Origin: Actinopolyspora xinjiangensis
GTDB lineage: Bacteria > Actinomycetota > Actinomycetes > Mycobacteriales > Pseudonocardiaceae
NCBI RefSeq assembly: GCF_900104475.1
Contig: NZ_FNJR01000017.1
Location: 40,206 to 104,205 of the forward strand
Reading direction: 5' to 3'
Length of the DNA: 64,000 bases
Part shown: positions 45,656 through 55,391 of the stretch, piece after piece
Layout: the number at the start of each line of letters is the position of its first letter
How positions within the stretch are numbered: position 1 is the stretch's first letter
Position numbers and translations under genes: made by a program
The notes under the pieces: generated by a model
What the model was told of the DNA's origin: nothing
The model's database searches: none
Seen by the model: only the letters and a program-made list of their open reading frames with translations

Positions 45656-46587
45656 TGAGCGTGACGGACGAGCGGGGCGGCTCGGAGAGCGTCGGGGCGG
45701 GACCCGGCTTCACCGCTGGTGAGGTGACGGTGCACCGTCTCCCGACCGAGCTGTCGAAGGTGACGCGCACGCTGCGGCGCACCGGGCGCAAGGTCGTGCT
45801 GGTCCCGACGATGGGGGCGCTGCACGAGGGGCACCTGGAGTTGATCCGCGCCGCCCGTCGTGTTCCGAACAGCGTGACCGTGGTATCGATCTTCGTCAAC
45901 CCGCTCCAGTTCGGCCCCGGGGAGGACTTCGACAGCTACCCCCGCACCTTCGAGGAGGATTTGCGGGCCTGCGAACGGGAGGGAGCCGAGCTCGTCTTCG
46001 CCCCCAACCAGCGCGATCTCTACGGTGACGATCCGCGGATAACGATCGACGCGGGCGAGCCCGGACGTGAGCTGGAGGGAGCCAGTAGGCCGGGCCACTT
46101 CAGCGGCGTGCTCACCGTCGTGGCCAAGCTGTTCAACATCGTGGGGCCCGACCTGGCCCTGTTCGGCGAGAAGGACTACCAGCAGCTGGTGCTGCTGCGT
46201 CGGATGGTCCGCGAACTGGACTTCCCCACCGAGGTGCAGGGCATCCCCATCGTGCGGGAGCACGACGGGCTCGCGCTGTCCTCCCGCAACCGTTATCTGG
46301 ACGAGCGTCAGCGCGCTGCCGCGCTGACGCTGTCGGCCGCGCTCGCCGCCGGGACGCACGCCGGTTCCCGCGGGGCCGAGGCCGTACTGGCGGCGGCGCG
46401 CGAGGTGCTGGACTCGGAACCGATGGTCGAACTCGACTACCTGCGGCTGTGCGACCCGGAGCTGGGACCCGCACCGGAGGAGGGGGAGGCACGACTGCTG
46501 GTCGCCGCGACGGTCGGCGGCACCAGACTGCTGGACAACGCGCTGGTGGAACTCGGACCGGCCTCCCGTGCGGAACCGGCCCGGTAG
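45655..46587 (+). CDS. panC: pantothenate synthetase
   Basis: The 310-residue enzyme condenses pantoate with beta-alanine using ATP. The signatures are [14 protein letters not shown] (ATP-binding HxGH), [29 protein letters not shown], and the KMSKS-like [10 protein letters not shown]. The N-terminal ~25 residues are an extra Gly/Ser-rich piece before the conserved core. Its substrate beta-alanine comes from PanD, encoded 32 nt downstream, and the product feeds CoaX. Confidence 0.96.
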   Translation: MSVTDERGGSESVGAGPGFTAGEVTVHRLPTELSKVTRTLRRTGRKVVLVPTMGALHEGHLELIRAARRVPNSVTVVSIFVNPLQFGPGEDFDSYPRTFEEDLRACEREGAELVFAPNQRDLYGDDPRITIDAGEPGRELEGASRPGHFSGVLTVVAKLFNIVGPDLALFGEKDYQQLVLLRRMVRELDFPTEVQGIPIVREHDGLALSSRNRYLDERQRAAALTLSAALAAGTHAGSRGAEAVLAAAREVLDSEPMVELDYLRLCDPELGPAPEEGEARLLVAATVGGTRLLDNALVELGPASRAEPAR

Positions 46588-46619
46588 TTCGACCCGACAG
46601 CTCGGGAAAAGGAGCAGGC

Positions 46620-47051
46620 ATGTTCCGGACCATGCTCAAATCCAAGATCCACCGTGCCACGGTCACCCAGGCGGATCTGCACTACGTGGGCTCGGTGACC
46701 ATAGACGCCGCCCTGATGGAGGCGGCCGACCTGCTGGACGGCGAGCAGGTCACGATCGTGGACGTGACCAACGGCGCGCGGTTGGAGACCTACGCGATCA
46801 CCGGTGAGCGTGATTCCGGAGTCCTCGGCATCAACGGGGCCGCCGCCCACCTGGTGCATCCCGGTGACGTGGTCATTCTGATCGCCTACGGCGTCATGGA
46901 CGACGCCGAGGCCAGGGGCTTCCGCCCCAGGGTGCTCTTCGTCGACGGGGACAACCGCGTGCTCGACAGCGGTGGCGACCCCGGACATGCCCCCGAGGGA
47001 TCCGGACTGGCCACCTCCGCGGTGGGGCCAACGAGTGGTTCCCACCGGTGA
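46620..47051 (+). CDS. panD: aspartate 1-decarboxylase
   Basis: The 143-residue pyruvoyl-dependent enzyme makes beta-alanine. The self-cleavage site Gly24-Ser25 in [10 protein letters not shown] is intact and Lys9 and Tyr22 ([12 protein letters not shown]...HY) are conserved. AAGGAG lies 8 nt before the ATG at 46620. The C-terminal ~25 residues are a non-conserved Gly/Ser-rich tail. It lies between panC and coaX in one transcription direction. Confidence 0.96.
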   Translation: MFRTMLKSKIHRATVTQADLHYVGSVTIDAALMEAADLLDGEQVTIVDVTNGARLETYAITGERDSGVLGINGAAAHLVHPGDVVILIAYGVMDDAEARGFRPRVLFVDGDNRVLDSGGDPGHAPEGSGLATSAVGPTSGSHR

Positions 47052-47222
47052 GGGAGTCGGGGCCTCTCCGGATCGGTGTGGAGTCGGTAGCCGGCGACGG
47101 CCGACCACTCGCAGGCCCGATGAGCGGGTCCGGGACGTGACCCGCTCGGTTCGGTTCGTTCCGGCGGGTGCCGTGTGGGGCGCTCGCCGCTGTGCCAGCT
47201 CTCGACAGGAAGGAAAACCACG

Positions 47223-48050
47223 GTGCTGCTCGCGATCGATGTCGGCAACACCAACATCGTGCTGGGACTCTACGAGGACGAGCCCGATGACTCCGAGCAG
47301 CGATCCGGTTCCGGCCGGAAGCCGAAGGCGCAGGCGCGGCTGGTGCGGGACTGGCGGATGCGGACCGAACCCAGGATGACCGCCGACGAGCTCGCGTTCA
47401 CCATGCGCGGGCTGTTGGGGGACTACGCCGATCGGATCACCGGCATCTCGGCCCTTTCCACCGTGCCCACGCTGTTGCGTGAACTACGGGTGATGCTCGG
47501 CCGCAACTGGAGCGACGTCCCCCGGGTGGTCGTCGAACCGGGGGTGCGCACCGGAGTTCCACTGCTGGTGGACAACCCGAAGGAGGTCGGGGCGGACCGG
47601 GTGATCAACACACTGGCCGCGCACCACCTGTACTCCACGAACTGCGTCGTGGTGGACTTCGGCACCTCGACGAACATCGACGCCATCTCCGCGAAGGGCG
47701 AGTTCCTGGGAGGGGCGTTCGCCCCCGGGGTGGAGATCTCGCTGGACGCGTTGGCCTCGCGCGCCGCCCAGCTGCGCAAGGTCGAGCTGGTCCGGCCCCG
47801 CTCGGTCATCGGCAAGAACACGGTCGAGTGTCTGCAATCCGGGCTGCTCTACGGTTTCGCGGGGCAGGTGGACGGGCTGGTGCACAGCATCGTGTCCGAA
47901 CTGGAGGAGACCCACGGCGGTCCCACCACCGTGCTGGCGACCGGTGGGCTGGCTCCGCTGGTGATCAGCGAGTCCCGCACGATCTCGCACCACGTTCCGG
48001 AGCTGACCCTGCTCGGTCTCAGGCTGGTCTTCGACCGGAACCTCGAATGA
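47223..48050 (+). CDS. coaX: type III pantothenate kinase
   Basis: The 275-residue ASKHA-fold kinase catalyses the first step of CoA synthesis. The phosphate loop is AIDVGNTNIVLG (residues 4-15), with the second motif VVVDFGTSTNID and the pantothenate-binding GVEISLDALASRAAQL region. An insertion rich in Ser, Gly and Lys lies near residues 22-37. The GTG at 47223 has AGGAAGG upstream. With panC and panD it forms a local pantothenate-to-CoA unit; panB is not in the window. Confidence 0.95.
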   Translation: MLLAIDVGNTNIVLGLYEDEPDDSEQRSGSGRKPKAQARLVRDWRMRTEPRMTADELAFTMRGLLGDYADRITGISALSTVPTLLRELRVMLGRNWSDVPRVVVEPGVRTGVPLLVDNPKEVGADRVINTLAAHHLYSTNCVVVDFGTSTNIDAISAKGEFLGGAFAPGVEISLDALASRAAQLRKVELVRPRSVIGKNTVECLQSGLLYGFAGQVDGLVHSIVSELEETHGGPTTVLATGGLAPLVISESRTISHHVPELTLLGLRLVFDRNLE

Positions 48051-48132
48051 GTGGTTCGGGAGTCCGACGCGGCCCGCGTGTCCGGTGAGCGGGCTCCGCC
48101 ATCCTGCCGGAGTGTCGCGCCTGCCGGGTCCG

Positions 48133-48138
48133 TACCCT
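48133..48138 (+). promoter_or_regulatory. -10 hexamer of a probable leaderless lysS transcript
   Basis: TACCCT ends 8 nt before the GTG at 48147 and there is no Shine-Dalgarno in between. Confidence 0.45.
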
Positions 48139-48146
48139 GGTAAACT

Positions 48147-49661
48147 GTGAATGACCAGGATCAATCGAGTCGCGTCGACGGAATCGAGGACCTGCCGGAA
48201 CAGCTGCGGGTGCGCCGGGAGAAGCGGGAGCGTCTGTTCGCCGAGGGGCAGGACCCCTATCCCGTCTCGCTGCCCGTGACCCACGAGCTGTCCGAGGTGC
48301 GAGCCGCGCACTCCGAGCTACCCGTGGACACCTCCAGTGGTCAGCGGGTCGGTGTGGCCGGACGGGTGATGTTCCTGCGCAACACCGGCAAGCTCTGCTT
48401 CGCCACGTTGCGGGGCGGAGACGGTAGCGAGTTGCAGGCCATGCTCAGCCGCAACGAGATCGGTGAACAGGCCCTGTCCGACTGGAAGTCGGACGTCGAC
48501 CTGGGGGACCACGTTTTCGTCGCGGGTGAGGTCATCACTTCACGCCGTGGTGAGCTCTCGGTGCTGGCCGACGAGTGGCGGATGGCGGCCAAGGCACTGC
48601 GACCGCTGCCCGTGGCGCACAAGGAACTCAGTGAAGAGAATCGCGTTCGCCAGCGTTACGTGGATTTGCTGGTCCGCAAGCAGGCGGCCGAAACGGTTCG
48701 CACTCGTGCCGCGACATTGCGTTCGCTGCGGGATTCGTTCGAACGGCGCGGTTACCTCGAAGTCGAGACGCCCATGTTGCAGACTTTGCAGGGAGGTGCG
48801 GCGGCCAGGCCGTTCGTGACTCACTCGAACGCCTTGGACACGGATCTGTACTTGCGCATCGCCCCGGAGCTGTTCCTCAAGCGATGCGTCGTGGGGGGCA
48901 TCGAGAAGGTCTTCGAGATCAACCGGAACTTTCGCAATGAGGGGAGTGACTCTTCCCACTCTCCCGAGTTCGCCATGCTCGAGTTCTATGAAGCTTACTC
49001 GGATTACAACGCGATGGCCGAACTCACCCGTGCGCTGATCCAGGAAGCGGCCCAGTCCCTGTTCGGCACGCAGACCGTCACTTGGGCGGACGGTTCGGAG
49101 TACGATCTTTCCGGTCAATGGTCGAGCATTACGATGTACGGGTCGCTTTCCGAGGCGCTCGGTTCGGAAGTAACCCCCGAAACCTCCGCCGAAACGCTCC
49201 GTAAGCATGCCGAGAGCGCCGGTTTGTCCGAGCTCGACCCCTCGTTCGGGCACGGCAAGTTGGTGGAGGAACTCTGGGAGCACATGGTCGGCAACCATCT
49301 CTACGCTCCCACATTCGTGCGGGACTTTCCGCTGGATACCGCTCCGTTGACCCGACAGCATCGGCAGCATTCGGGGATGGCGGAGAAATGGGATCTCTAT
49401 GTGAAGGGTTTTGAACTGGCCACCGGCTACTCCGAGCTCGTCGATCCCGTCGTCGAGCGGGCGCGTCTGGAAGAGCAGGCGCGGTTGGCTTCCGAGGGAG
49501 ACGAAGAAGCCATGCCCGTGGACGAGGACTTTCTCCGGGCGCTGGAGTACGGAATGCCGCCCACCGGTGGTGTGGGAATGGGGATCGACCGGTTGTTGAT
49601 GGCGTTGACCGGGCTGGGGATACGGGAGACCATCCTCTTCCCGCTCGTGCGTCCGGAATGA
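48147..49661 (+). CDS. lysS: lysyl-tRNA synthetase (class II)
   Basis: The 504-residue enzyme has an OB-fold anticodon domain (about 60-155) and a class II core with motif 2 ([11 protein letters not shown]) and motif 3 ([15 protein letters not shown]). Length and domain order are as in other bacterial LysRS. Parts of the gene have lower G+C than the genes before it (hand count 48961-49020: 33 of 60), which may reflect codon selection or replacement. The GTG at 48147 is apparently read from a leaderless mRNA. lsr2 follows in the usual actinobacterial order. Confidence 0.96.
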   Translation: MNDQDQSSRVDGIEDLPEQLRVRREKRERLFAEGQDPYPVSLPVTHELSEVRAAHSELPVDTSSGQRVGVAGRVMFLRNTGKLCFATLRGGDGSELQAMLSRNEIGEQALSDWKSDVDLGDHVFVAGEVITSRRGELSVLADEWRMAAKALRPLPVAHKELSEENRVRQRYVDLLVRKQAAETVRTRAATLRSLRDSFERRGYLEVETPMLQTLQGGAAARPFVTHSNALDTDLYLRIAPELFLKRCVVGGIEKVFEINRNFRNEGSDSSHSPEFAMLEFYEAYSDYNAMAELTRALIQEAAQSLFGTQTVTWADGSEYDLSGQWSSITMYGSLSEALGSEVTPETSAETLRKHAESAGLSELDPSFGHGKLVEELWEHMVGNHLYAPTFVRDFPLDTAPLTRQHRQHSGMAEKWDLYVKGFELATGYSELVDPVVERARLEEQARLASEGDEEAMPVDEDFLRALEYGMPPTGGVGMGIDRLLMALTGLGIRETILFPLVRPE

Positions 49662-49907
49662 CGTGATCGCTCTCCCCGATCGAAGCTCCCCGAGGAAATT
49701 TCTTCGGTGGGGTGAGTGCGAATCAGGCTTTACTGCGCTAACCTTGCTGACGAGAATGAAACGGTGACGATGTATTAGCGGCTCGATACGTGATCGATCG
49801 CGATGCGGCCTCGGGGCCGATGTGGTTCGGGAGAACACCGACGATACTCGTTCGGGCTCGGATCGTCACCGTCTCGCTGTAAGGAATACCGGGGAGGACC
49901 GCGGAAG

Positions 49908-50270
49908 ATGGCGCAGAAGGTAACTGTTCAGCTGGTGGATGACCTGGACGGTGGGGAGGCGGACGAAACGGTCGAGTTCGCGTTGGACGGCGTCTCGTAC
50001 ACCATCGACCTTTCCAACGAGAATGCGGCCGAGCTCCGGGAGGCCCTGAGTGGCTTTCTGGCCAGCGCGCGGCGTGCCGGCGGGCGCAAGAAGCCGGGGC
50101 CGAAAGCGGGTTCCTCGCGTTCGTCCTCGGCTTCGTCCGGTGGTTCCACGAGCGCGGATCGTGAGCAGAACCAGGCGATCCGGGAATGGGCTCGCAAGCG
50201 GGGCATGAAGGTTTCGGATCGCGGCCGTATCCCCGCCGATATCGTTGCCGAGTACCACAAGGCGCACTGA
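49908..50270 (+). CDS. lsr2: Lsr2 family nucleoid-associated protein
   Basis: The 120-residue protein has the Lsr2 layout: an N-terminal oligomerisation domain starting [28 protein letters not shown], a basic Lys/Ser/Gly linker (about 58-85), and a C-terminal DNA-binding domain with [22 protein letters not shown]; the RGR AT-hook-like motif is intact. It silences A/T-rich, often foreign, DNA, so the low-G+C cluster at 1-9.8 kb is a plausible target. GGGGAGGA lies upstream of the ATG, and a 9-bp hairpin terminator follows. Confidence 0.95.
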   Translation: MAQKVTVQLVDDLDGGEADETVEFALDGVSYTIDLSNENAAELREALSGFLASARRAGGRKKPGPKAGSSRSSSASSGGSTSADREQNQAIREWARKRGMKVSDRGRIPADIVAEYHKAH

Positions 50271-50298
50271 AGTTCGGCACGACCGGTGTCGGCTCGCC

Positions 50299-50323
50299 TT
50301 CGACGGGCCGATCGCCCGTCGAA
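50299..50323 (+). terminator. hairpin after lsr2
   Basis: TTCGACGGG and CCCGTCGAA form a perfect 9-bp stem around a 7-nt loop, 29 nt after the lsr2 stop. Confidence 0.65.
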
Positions 50324-50864
50324 TCGGAGTCCGGTTCGCATCGGGCTCTGTCGATATCCGTCCGGCTCGCGTCGGAAGCCGGTTCGGAATGAAACGTGCG
50401 AATGTCTCGGTGCTCGAATCGCTGTTTCGGAAGTGCCGTCGAGTCGTCCTCGGTGACGGGGCGGGGTCGCCCCGAGTCGTGACGGGAACGTCGCGCGATT
50501 CACCGGTCACGGTCGTGGTCCGGTTCGCCCGGCCGCGGTCGTTTCCGGGTGGACCCTCCGGGGCGCGAGGCCGGAACCTCCGTTCTCACCCCGGTGTGTC
50601 CGATTTCCGGTCGGCCCCACCGGGCCGCCCGGCGCTGGATCGGCTGCCCGGCCGGTCCGGCGGGGTACGCGTGGGCCGGTCCGGTCGTTCGGGCTGCCCG
50701 CCAGGCGGTGGTTCACCCATGCGGTGGTTCACTCCGCACGGCCGGTTGTCCGCAGGGGGTCGAGCTGGACGGGCAGGGTTTCGGGGTCGGGACGAGACCG
50801 GGTGCGCCCCGGGCGAACGACGTCGTATCGGACAGTGTCGGAGCGCACCCGCACGCTTGGCTCG
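50324..50864. other. non-coding gap between lsr2 and the iron-transport genes
   Basis: No gene is supported in these 541 bases; open frames on both strands lack any recognisable domain or ribosome site. It lies at the 3' end of the siderophore-binding protein gene. Confidence 0.4.
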
Positions 50865-51860
50865 TTACCGTGCCGGATCCACGCCGAACGCGTCCGCGAG
50901 ATCGTCGAGGATCGCGTGTGCGCCGTGGATTCCCACCGACGTCATCCAGGTGATGTCGTCGACCACGTGCTCCTCGCCGGTGAGTTTGTCCCACAGCGGA
51001 TTGGACTCGAAAGTCTTTCTGGTATCGGCCGCGTCGCCGGCCTCGTCCGGGTAGACCGTCACGAAGATGTGCTCCGCGTCCAGTTCCGGAATCCGTTCCT
51101 GGCTGAGGTTGACCGCGATCCCGTCCCCGGTCGGTTGCCCCTCGGGACGGGCCAGGCCGGTGTCCCGCTGCACTGTTCCCGGGAACGAGTCGGCGCTGTA
51201 GAGCCGCACCGTCGGTTCACCCGCGAACCGCACGATCGACATCGTCGGGTTGTGCCCCACCTTAGAGCGAATGCTGTCGCCGACCGTCCTCGCGCGTCGC
51301 TCGTACTCGTTCAACCTGTTCCGGGCCGTTTCCTCCTTGCCCAGCGCCCGGCCGGTCAGCAGCAGGTTCTCCTTCCACGTCGCCCCCGTGGTGCGGCTGA
51401 ACACGGTGGGGGCTATCTCGGACAGCTGTCCGTAGAGCTCCTCGTGCCGGACCTTCGCCGACAGGATCAGGTCGGGGTTCCTCCCGAAGATCTTCTCCGT
51501 GGAGGGCCGACTCAGGCTTCCCACGCGTCGTGCCTGGGAGCCGTACTCCTCGCGGTCCCGCCCCAGGTAGTCGGGCAGCTTCCTGCGACCGCCGAATGTG
51601 GTGTATCCCACGACGTTCGTGTCCAGTGCCATCACGGCACTGGTGAAGGTGGCGTCCAGCGCCACCACACGCTTCGGGGTACCGGTGATCTCGGTTTCGC
51701 CCATCGCGTGCTCGACGGTCCGCGTGCCACCGGTTCCACCGCTCGAATCCTCGGTTTCCGACTCACCACCGCAGGCGGTCAGGCCGAGCGCGGGCAACGC
51801 CCCCGCCGCGACCAACGCCGTTCGCAGCAACTCACGTCTGGTCCGTGTGACTTCCGGCAT
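50865..51860 (-). CDS. iron-siderophore ABC transporter substrate-binding lipoprotein
   Basis: The 331-residue FecB/FepB-type periplasmic-binding protein has an N-terminal RTRRELLRTALVAAGALP signal with two Arg (possibly Tat-type) and a lipobox LTAC (Cys29), so it should be an outer-face lipoprotein. The mature part has the PKRVVALDATFTSAVMAL start and a NPDLILSAK segment typical of the class III fold. It presumably captures a ferric siderophore for the permease genes transcribed divergently. The intervening region holds tandem iron boxes, indicating repression by IdeR/DmdR when iron is plentiful. Confidence 0.92.
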   Translation of the reverse strand: MPEVTRTRRELLRTALVAAGALPALGLTACGGESETEDSSGGTGGTRTVEHAMGETEITGTPKRVVALDATFTSAVMALDTNVVGYTTFGGRRKLPDYLGRDREEYGSQARRVGSLSRPSTEKIFGRNPDLILSAKVRHEELYGQLSEIAPTVFSRTTGATWKENLLLTGRALGKEETARNRLNEYERRARTVGDSIRSKVGHNPTMSIVRFAGEPTVRLYSADSFPGTVQRDTGLARPEGQPTGDGIAVNLSQERIPELDAEHIFVTVYPDEAGDAADTRKTFESNPLWDKLTGEEHVVDDITWMTSVGIHGAHAILDDLADAFGVDPAR

Positions 51861-51887
51861 CGGCTTCCCTCCCCGTTTCGGATACGC

Positions 51888-51921
51888 TTAGGTGGGCCTA
51901 ACCTAAGTGTGGGCAACCTAA
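51888..51921. promoter_or_regulatory. tandem overlapping IdeR/DmdR iron boxes
   Basis: TTAGGTGGGCCTAACCTAA (51888-51906) is a near-consensus 19-bp iron box. A second, poorer copy (51903-51921; 13 of 19 matches to the consensus by my count) overlaps it by 4 nt. They lie between the divergent binding-protein and permease genes and could control both. Confidence 0.88.
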
Positions 51922-51954
51922 GCGAATCAGGGCGGACAGCCAAGGGAGTGGGAT

Positions 51955-53112
51955 TTGAGTCGCAGTTTGACCTCGGGCGACCCGTCCGGTTCGGATTCCG
52001 CTTCGACGCGCACCGCCCGCGGCGAGGAGACCCCCTCGGACGCGGAGCGGCGGCAGGAGGCCCGCCCTGACGGAACGGCGCGCGACTCCGCGCCATCGGT
52101 GGACCGGTTGAACTCACGACGGCGCAGGAGACTGCTGGGAATCGTCGTGCTGTGCGGTCTGCTGCTGCTCAGCTGTGCGCTGAGCATCCTCATCGGGGCC
52201 AAGCTCATACCGCCGAACGCGGTGTTCGAGGCACTGGTGGCGACATCGTCGACCGAGAACAACGTGATCATCTACGAGCTGCGCGTCCCCCGCACCATCG
52301 CCGGGATTCTCGCCGGTTCCTCGCTGGGGCTGGCCGGGGCGCTCATGCAGGGCTACACCCGCAACCCCATCGCCGGTCCCAGTGTGCTCGGTATCACGCA
52401 AGGGGCCGGGCTAGCCGTGGTGCTGGCCGTGTTCACGCTGGGGATCACCGGCATGCTCGGGTTCATCTGGTTCAGCTTCGGCGGAGCCCTGGTCAGCGCG
52501 CTCGCGGTGTTCGTGATCGGTTCGATCGGACGCGGAGGTGCCACCCCCGTGGCCCTGGCGCTGGCGGGTGCGGCGATCAGCGCGCTGCTACAGGCGCTGA
52601 CCTCGGCGCTGGTGCTGCTGGACCGGCAGAGCCTGGACACCTACCGGTTCTGGAAGGTCGGTTCCATCGCGGTCTCCGACATGGGGCTCATCCAGCGCGT
52701 GCTGCCGTTCCTGCTGCTCGGCCTGCTGCTGGGACTGGCCAGCGCCCCGGGACTCAACGCGCTCTCGCTCGGTGACGACATGGCGGCCGCGCTCGGCCAC
52801 AACGTGGCCAGGTCCAGAGCGATCGGGGTGGCCGCCATCGCGGTGCTCGTCGGCGGCGCGGTGGCCATGTGCGGACCGATCAGCTTCGTCGGCCTCGTCG
52901 TACCCCACATAGCCCGGTACTTCGCCGGCCCCGACCACCGCTGGCTGCTTCCGTTCGCCGCTCTCGGCGGAGCCTGCCTGGTGCTGCTCGCGGACCTGGT
53001 CGGACGGGTCGTGTCTCGCCCCTCGGAGATCCAGGTCGGGGTGATGCTGGCGATGATCGGGGCCCCCTTCTTCATAGCTCTGGTACGGCGCAGGAGGCTG
53101 ATGCGGCTGTGA
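51955..53112 (+). CDS. FecCD-type siderophore permease, subunit 1
   Basis: The 385-residue polytopic protein of the FecCD family has about ten transmembrane helices and the conserved LRVPRTIAGILAGSSLGLAGALMQ start, RNPIAGPSVLG, and the ALGHNVARSRA coupling region facing the ATPase. A ~55-residue hydrophilic, charged N-terminal extension precedes the first helix. The TTG start at 51955 has AGGGAG 7 nt upstream. Its stop overlaps the GTG of the second permease gene, so the two are coupled. Confidence 0.93.
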   Translation: MSRSLTSGDPSGSDSASTRTARGEETPSDAERRQEARPDGTARDSAPSVDRLNSRRRRRLLGIVVLCGLLLLSCALSILIGAKLIPPNAVFEALVATSSTENNVIIYELRVPRTIAGILAGSSLGLAGALMQGYTRNPIAGPSVLGITQGAGLAVVLAVFTLGITGMLGFIWFSFGGALVSALAVFVIGSIGRGGATPVALALAGAAISALLQALTSALVLLDRQSLDTYRFWKVGSIAVSDMGLIQRVLPFLLLGLLLGLASAPGLNALSLGDDMAAALGHNVARSRAIGVAAIAVLVGGAVAMCGPISFVGLVVPHIARYFAGPDHRWLLPFAALGGACLVLLADLVGRVVSRPSEIQVGVMLAMIGAPFFIALVRRRRLMRL

Positions 53113-54208
53113 CGGAATCGGTGCGAGTCCCCCCGGCGGCCCCGGCAGCACGCGTGCGGGAACGCAAACCGCTGCGCGTCGGCCCGCTCTCCACGGTGCT
53201 GCGCCCCAGGCCGCTGCTGGTGCTGCTGGGGGGGCTGGTGGCGCTGGTGGTGGTGTTCGCCTGCGACCTGGCGCTCGGCGACTACCCGATCTCCCCGTTG
53301 GGAGTGCTGCGGACCCTGCTCGGCGGAGGTGACGCCGGGGACCGGCTCGTGGTGCTGCAACTGCGACTGCCGCGCGCGCTCACCGGGTTGCTGGTCGGCG
53401 CCGCGCTCGGACTCTCCGGGGCGATCACGCAGGCTGTGGTGCGCAACCCGCTGGCCAGTCCGGACCTGCTCGGTGTCACGAGTGGGGCGGGGGCGGCCGC
53501 GACCGCCGTGATCGTCACCTCGGGAACGCTGGGTGGGATCAGCGGTGCCGTCGCCGCTTTCGGCCTGCCGGTGATCGCCCTGCTGGGTGGGGTGGTCACG
53601 GCCGGGCTGGTCGCGCTGCTGGCCTACCGGGGCGGGGTGGACTCGTTCCGGCTGGTGCTGGTCGGCATCGGGATGAACGCGCTGACGGTCAACGCGACCC
53701 TTTGGCTGCTGACCATCGGCGAGACCCAGGACGCCGGGCGCGCCATGGTGTGGCTGACCGGCAGCCTCAACGCCAGGGACTGGGACAACGTGGTGCCGGT
53801 CGGGCTGGCCCTGCTGGTGCTGGTGCCGCTGACCCTGCTCGGCTGCCACGCGCTGGGGGCGCTTCAGTTCGACGACGACACGGTTCGCGAACTCGGAGTG
53901 CGCGTCAACGTGGCGCGGGGCGCGCTGCTGCTGAGTGCCGCCGTGCTCGCCTCGCTGGCCACCGCGGCGGCCGGGCCGATCGCGTTCGTGGCGCTCGCCA
54001 CGCCGCAGATCGCGCTCCGCATGGCCGGTGTCCCGAGACCTCCGCTGGTCGTCTCGATGGTGCTGGGGGCTCTCCTCGTGGTGGCGTCCGACCTGGTCTC
54101 GCGCACCCTGTTCGGCTCGTTGCAACTGCCGGTCGGCGTGGTCACGGCCGTGCTCGGCGCTCCCTACCTGATCTACCTGCTCGTCCACCGGTACCGGGAG
54201 GTTCACAC

Positions 54209-54212
<4 letters not shown>
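53109..54212 (+). CDS. FecCD-type siderophore permease, subunit 2
   Basis: The 367-residue second permease is of the same family: LRLPRALTGLLVGAALGLSGAITQ, RNPLASPDLLGVTSGAG and RELGVRVNVARGALLL mirror the conserved segments of subunit 1. Heterodimeric FecCD permeases are usual for ferric siderophore importers. The GTG at 53109 overlaps the previous stop by 4 nt, and its stop overlaps the ATPase ATG by 4 nt. Confidence 0.94.
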
Positions 54213-55132
<920 letters not shown>

Positions 55133-55391
55133 TATTCGAGCCGTGGAAGGTGGTGTTCGCGCTCGGCGGACACTCCCGCCGTCCCGGTTCGCGAAGGGAA
55201 TTTCGCAGCTCAGCGCTCTGTTGGGCCGCGTGAACGCAACGTCGTCGAAAAGTGGGCTGCGAGCCGGACCGGCCCTGAGTGGGCCGTGGCTACTAGAGTG
55301 GAGCTCAGAGTGCTGAACCCATCGCGGGCATCGGCGTGAGCAGGAGCGGTGCCCGGTACGAGACCGCCGGCGCAGCAGTCAGGGAGTGCGA

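Noticed and set aside
55133..55391. ClgR-type operator upstream of clpC
   Set aside because: A TTCGCGAA palindrome near 55183 was considered, but it does not fit the ClgR consensus I know and is far from the start.
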